A stretch of DNA of 64,000 bases from Malachius bipustulatus. Lineage: Eukaryota > Arthropoda > Insecta > Coleoptera > Melyridae. The notes under the pieces were generated by a model that had not been told where the DNA came from, made no database searches, and saw only the letters and a list, made by a program, of their open reading frames with translations. Position 1 is the first letter of the stretch, and the number at the start of each line of letters is the position of its first letter. The position numbers and the translations under genes are program-made. The DNA lies in contig OU342633.1 of the NCBI GenBank assembly GCA_910589415.1, positions 35,408,210 through 35,472,209 of the forward strand, in the 5' to 3' direction. This document shows positions 59,234-64,000 of the stretch, piece by piece.

Positions 59234-59640
59234 TAGTGAGAGTATTGAACTTGTAAATCAGTATAAGTAGTTTTTAGTGCTATTGTAATTTAAAGTAAGA
59301 TTAATAAAGTAATTAATCCAGTAATGGACTTTCCAAATTAACGACGAACCACAAAAGGGAAAAACGTAGTAAACTCGTGGCAGAAATTTGAGTAGTCATT
59401 AGCATGTAGTGTGGCCGACCCCTCAACAAAATTATTTCGCAACACTTTACATACAAGAAAATGTTCATCAACATTCTAAAATTATTTTATGGTAATGACT
59501 ACTTTTATGGGAATCTTATTATTCTGAGACAATATTTTGATTAGGTGACCGTAGAACCGATTCGTCGTCTTTTTGATACGTTGGTGTGCCCAACTGAATT
59601 AAAATATCGATTTTATAATGATAAAAAAAAGTCACGTCAC
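59234..59640. other. Spacer between element 2 and copy I
   Basis: Contains AATAAA-like signals and GTGTGGCCGACC (59411), echoing GTGTGAGCCGACC before element 2. It may be the right half of an older repeat that element 2 entered. No receptor C-terminal exon seen. Confidence 0.4.
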
Positions 59641-60561
59641 CTTTCGTCCAAATTGGGTTGTATAGTAAATAACATCCAAGACCATGGAACAATTGAATAA
59701 GAACAATGTTAACACAAAAATCCATGACAATATAAGAGATTGAAATCTCATATGTTCAACCACTGTAAACCATATCATATATCCAATATTTGCTACAACC
59801 AGCAGAAAAAATCCAGCCCCATACACCAAGATCAATTCATGAAATATTTCAAAAAGAATCCTTGACATATCTTGCACCTCATTAATAAGTCTCTCTTCAT
59901 AATTCTCGCTCTCTTCATTTTCCATGCGTTTTGAGTTATTTTTAGTAAGTAAAATTCTTGCTAATGCTTCGTAATGCGACGCGATTTGTGAGGAGAGCCA
60001 GTGATACATCATGAAGAAAGTGGTTCTGATACATAAATCTATGTAAGCAACTATAGGTAATAAAAAATAATTCTTTCGTAACGTCAGAATTATTTGCACA
60101 AGGATGTCGACAGGAAATCCACAGATGTAAATATAAAATAACTTTCTTATATTTTTCATGTATCCGCGAATACAAAGCCGGGATCTTGAGTCTTTTAATA
60201 ATATCTCCCCGACGGATATTAAATCTTCAATGAGCTTCTTTAATTTATGCGTTTTTATTTGGTAGAAATAGAGAAGAGCTGTTGAATATCCAACTACGTA
60301 ACCAATCAATAAAATTATTGTTAAATAAAAAACTACAGGATCAATGTATCCATTACCTTCATGAATAAAATGCTGCTCATCGGAAATGATGTAACAAGTT
60401 ATCAATAAAATTAATGAAAGTAAAACTTTATTATAAATTCTTTCCAGGAGAGCGAAAACACGTTTTGGTTTTTCCCGGTTTAAATTAGAAAGACCGAAAA
60501 GTCTCCAGAAAATTAACAAAATCCTGTACTCACGAAATATCAGCTTTCGATACGTTATCAT
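59641..60561 (-). CDS. Chemoreceptor exon copy I (second clade), intact
   Basis: 307 codons from M-I-T-Y-R-K-L (in-frame Met also 13 codons earlier, 60600) to a phase-0 donor (GTGACG, weaker than the others) after FGRK. Landmarks: YRILLIFWRLFGLSN, VFYLTIILLIGYVVGYSTALLYF, LKKLIEDLISVGEILL, MMYHWLSSQIASHYEALARIL, LFEIFHELILVYGAGFF, VLDVIYYTTQF. There is an acidic loop (NEESENYEER) between helices. It fits a gustatory-receptor-like channel subunit lacking the final helix and C-terminal motif. Very close to copy J. Confidence 0.72.
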
Positions 60562-61932
60562 TATGTTTACGTGCCAAGGAATATCGTAGGTATTGGTCAA
60601 AATACTCGTTATAAGATGTTTGGTATCAACCTGAATGGGGTTTCCAGCAATAGTGTTAATATAATAAAGTGGCCACTACGGTAATAATGTTTGTGTTTAT
60701 TTAAGTCTATCAGTAAAATTATTTCTTCAAACAATTACTTTCAATAGGGGCTACCAGGCTAAAATTGAGGGTGACAATGACAAGGCCGATTCCCAGGGAG
60801 TAGCAGATTTTTACATATTAATCATATACTTAATTAGTAGTAGTTACTACTCAATCAAGTGATGTAGTAAATAATAATCAAAAAAGGCTTTACAATTAAT
60901 AATACTTATACATTAATATAATATATAAAAGAATATTATGTATAATATTAAAATTTTTGACAGAAGCGTGAGTAAAACTAATCATGAAAAATTAACAAGC
61001 TTTTTAAATAGAGCGCTCTCAATGGCAGACAAGACACAGAGCCATTCAGAACCTCCCAAAGGTACAGACAGCTCTGTTTCGGTCTCGTTATGACCTCATC
61101 AGTGCAGCACATCGAGAAAGGAACCAGAGGATGTGATGTAGTCCGCCACACATAACAACTCGTCGATGTATGTATATGCTACAGAATCTTCTTGAAAGGG
61201 ACATGGAACACCGAAATCAAAAATTTTATTATAATTCAGTTGTCGCGAGATCGAGCGTGGATACTGACAGAGGTGAGTATTCTCACTGAGTACATCATCA
61301 ATTATTATTTATGAAGAAACATTATGAGAAAGGTCTTGCTAGAATTTAACACTAATTAATAATAAAACCATAATAGTTATTTATCATTAAGCAACTTTCT
61401 TTAATATGAGATAGAAGCTATTTCATGAAATGTGAAGTTTAAAGTATAAAATTTTTATATAATTTTTCCGGGGAACTATGGGGTGGGTTTATCTCCCATA
61501 GACCTCTCCCTTGAAATGAATGGTATAATGTATCTGGCCGCATTTTTCTATATCCAAGGGGAGATGTTACTGGAAAGGTGCGCTCTGCAAGTCAGACGCC
61601 CTCACTGGAAAACTGTGGTGGTTTTCTTCCAGTTAATCTAGCCTCGGACCGGATATTTTGGGTGGGATTATCCCACAATTTTGGACCGCTTAATTATTAT
61701 TTTCAGGCCTAGACCCCTGGATCTTTGGATTATTATTTTATTTACTCAGCTCTAGCGGTGTCATTTTATTTTTGAATCATTAGAACCTTATAAAGAAATC
61801 TGATTGTCTGGATACCTTGATATGATTTTGTCACAGTTCCTGTTTACTAAATAGCTTTATAGCTTACTTGTTTATTTATTTTCCGTCCGTACCCCTTCAG
61901 TATCGATATTATAACGATAAATGCTACATTAC
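60562..61932. other. Spacer between copies I and J
   Basis: 61480-61640 shares words with 32465-32640 (GCTCTGCAAGTCAGACG). 60835-60860 has a short AGTAGTAGTTACTACT palindrome. No gene or receptor C-terminal exon recognised. Confidence 0.5.
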
Positions 61933-62868
61933 CTTTTGTCCAAATTGGGTAGTGTAGTAGATAAGATCGAAGGTCATGCAACAATTGATTAAGAACCATG
62001 TTGATACATAAATCCACGTTATTATAAGAGGTTCAAATCTTATACTATTTTCAGCCATTGTAAACCACATTAAATATCCAACATTTGATATACCCAGAAT
62101 AAAAAACCCAGTACCATAAACCAAGATCAGCTCATGAAATGTTTTAAAAACATCGCTTGACATTTCTTGCACCTCATTGATAATTCTACTTATTTCCAAT
62201 TCTCCAATTTCATTTAGCCCGTTTTCTTCATTACCAACGCGTTTTGAGTTATTATCAAGTAAAATTCTTCCTAATGCTTTGTAATGTGTAACAATTTGAG
62301 AGGAGAGCCAATGATACATCATGAAGATACTAAGTCTTATATACAAATTTATATAACTAGATATAGGCAATAAAAAAATCCTTCGTACCGTCAGAATTAT
62401 TTGCACAAGAATAACAGCAAGAAATCCATAGATGTAAATATAAAATAATTTTCTTATATTTCTCACCGATCCTCGAATACAAAGTCGGACTCTAGGGTCT
62501 TTCAATAATATCTCCCCAATGGAGATTTGGGTTTCAATGAGCTTCTTTAATTTATCCGTTTTTATATGGACGAAATAGAGAAGAGCTGTAGAGTTTCCAA
62601 CAATAAAAGCAAGTAACAAAATTATTGTTAAATAAAAAACTACAGGATCCATATATCCATTACCTATATGAATAAAATGCTGCTCATCGGAAATGATGTA
62701 ACAAGTTATCAATAAAAGGAACAACAGTAAAGCTTTATTATAAATTTTTTCCAGAAGAGAAAGCATACGTCTTGGTTCTTGTTGGTTTAAATTGGGGAGA
62801 CCTATAAGTCGCCAGATAATCAATAACACCCTGTACTCGCGAATTATCAAATTCCGATATGCTATCAT
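61933..62868 (-). CDS. Chemoreceptor exon copy J (second clade), intact
   Basis: 312 codons from M-I-A-Y-R-N-L to a phase-0 donor (GTAATG) after FGQK. Same landmarks as copy I (YRVLLIIWRLIGLPN, STALLYFVHIKTDKLKKLIE, MMYHWLSSQIVTHYKALGRIL, FKTFHELILVYGTGFF, FDLIYYTTQF) with a longer acidic loop (NEENGLNEIGELEISRI). Intact to the donor. Inferred to be a membrane chemoreceptor subunit; last helix and C-terminus not found nearby. Confidence 0.72.
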
Positions 62869-63254
62869 TATTTTTATGTGACCAGAAACTTTTTGATAAA
62901 AATCAGCAATGTTTTTGTTACCTTGAAATTTCCTTCCACTCTTCTGCTGACCAAAGTACAGAAATTACCAAAGCAAACTACTTTATATGATAAAATAAGG
63001 ACAAGGTAATGGAGTATTGTCATTACTGTATGTATAAATGAATTAGAAGTATAATAATGATTATGTTTATTCATAATTGATCAGTCATCGCTTATGACTA
63101 ACATGGAATTATATGGTGTTATCTGACATCTTGACAACCTGACAGCTACTTACTTTAATTAGTTATTACATAGACTTATTGAAGATTATTCTAACAAATT
63201 AGTGTATTTTTAACAGAAAAATACACTCACTTAAACTCGTCCAATGTCGCCTTA
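62869..63254. other. Upstream flank of copy J
   Basis: 63045-63100 shares AATAATGATTATGTTTATTC and ATAATTGATCAG with the flank of copy H at 48230-48275. This is a conserved clade-2 upstream block. Confidence 0.55.
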
Positions 63255-63465
63255 CTTCTACAGGTGTCCCTTCAAATTTCTAAAATAACCGTCCATGAGG
63301 CACGGTATCTGGTCGCAGTTTTCAATGTAGGAGACTGAAATTTTTGAGGGAGCATGATATTCATAAGGAGTGTTCTAGGATTGCCTGTGAGCAAAATCGG
63401 TCAAGTCGTTCCAAAATGGTGGCCATTAGAATTTTTGTAAAAATGACTATATTTTGAACCCCTCT
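63255..63465. repeat. Dispersed repeat, copy 3 (inverted)
   Basis: Reverse-complement counterpart of 41180-41410: TACAGGTGTCCCTTCAAATT, GTCGCAGTTTTCAAT and CAAAATGGTGGCCATT appear in the opposite order and strand. Confidence 0.85.
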
Positions 63466-64000
63466 AGAACATTGTTCCGAGCTTCACGCTAGTGGACGCT
63501 AGTAATCACAAAATTTTAAACTCTGGATCAATGTAAATTGTTGCATAGGGTGATTTCTCACTGGCACCTAGGCCTCCATTGGGCCTCTTTTACCTCCTCT
63601 CGAGTGGACAGTCCCACGTCCTTCTCCAACCATCCACCTTATAGCCGTCTCTGGGTACATTAGGATTTGCGTCTTAACTCAACGGAAATTTTCTTTGCCA
63701 AAAATTTTAGGGAGTAGGTATAGGTAGTCCCAAAAGAACTATATATCGTCGAATATTTATAAGAAAACTGGTTTACACACCCAGTTTGATGACTGGTTCG
63801 GGGAAGATATTGAAGATAAGCTCTGATTCGCTGTTGATCAGTCAAGGGCTTAAAGACAAATGAAATGGCGACTTTCCAGTTGTAGGACGGGTATGTTCTC
63901 TACTCAAACGTATATTTTGCGGTTTCTACGCTTGCTAAAGTTTGCAATGCGGACTTTATTTTAGGGAATCGTGGAACGGGATTTCAACATATTCCCGCCG
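63466..64000. other. Right-hand spacer
   Basis: No gene or clear repeat recognised; short frames here have no motif support. Confidence 0.4.

Noticed and set aside
1..64000. tRNA, rRNA or CRISPR features
   Set aside because: None seen; the spaced repeats here are minisatellites and transposon ends without CRISPR-like regular spacers.

Overview
The window looks like part of an insect nuclear genome. It is AT-rich and intron-bearing, crowded with transposons, and carries a one-strand array of insect-type seven-transmembrane chemoreceptor genes. I cannot place it to order or species. I saw no rRNA, tRNA, CRISPR or prokaryotic feature.

Layout. Positions 1-14862 are a long Ty3/Gypsy LTR retrotransposon (element 1), cut by the left window edge. 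It has gag, then pol in the -1 frame with a canonical slippery heptamer in the overlap, a very long repeat-rich 3' untranslated region and a long 3' LTR. Its reverse transcriptase is split at the catalytic box by a 1.88-kb terminal-inverted-repeat insertion. From 15.4 to 63 kb there are ten copies of a chemoreceptor exon, all on the minus strand: seven of one clade (15.5-45.1 kb) and three of a second (47.2-62.9 kb). Five look intact (B, D, F, G and I or J as far as the exon goes; six in total), and four are damaged by a stop, a duplication, a frameshift or a transposon. A second, young Ty3/Gypsy element (element 2) sits between copies H and I, with 1,752-bp LTRs at 50139-51890 and 57478-59229 and an ATAG target-site duplication. 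The spacers hold two non-autonomous hAT-type elements with 8-bp target duplications (one nested in another inverted-repeat element), a ~0.7-kb fold-back, LINE relics, minisatellites and dispersed repeats.

How it fits together. Every receptor exon runs about 307-312 codons from a start to the same phase-0 splice donor just after the sixth membrane segment. I could not find a C-terminal exon for any copy. The array may therefore be independent genes with distant or small last exons, or a set of alternative first exons spliced to shared C-terminal exons beyond the left edge, as known for Drosophila Gr39a. Each copy also has a conserved block just upstream, as expected if each has its own promoter. 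Segmental duplication (16.6-18.5 kb with 25.7-27.5 kb is the clearest case) and transposon traffic have shaped the cluster.

Limits: all homology calls are by eye from motifs. LTR ends, terminal repeats and target duplications were read directly. Family names below superfamily level, spliced structures and expression are inference.
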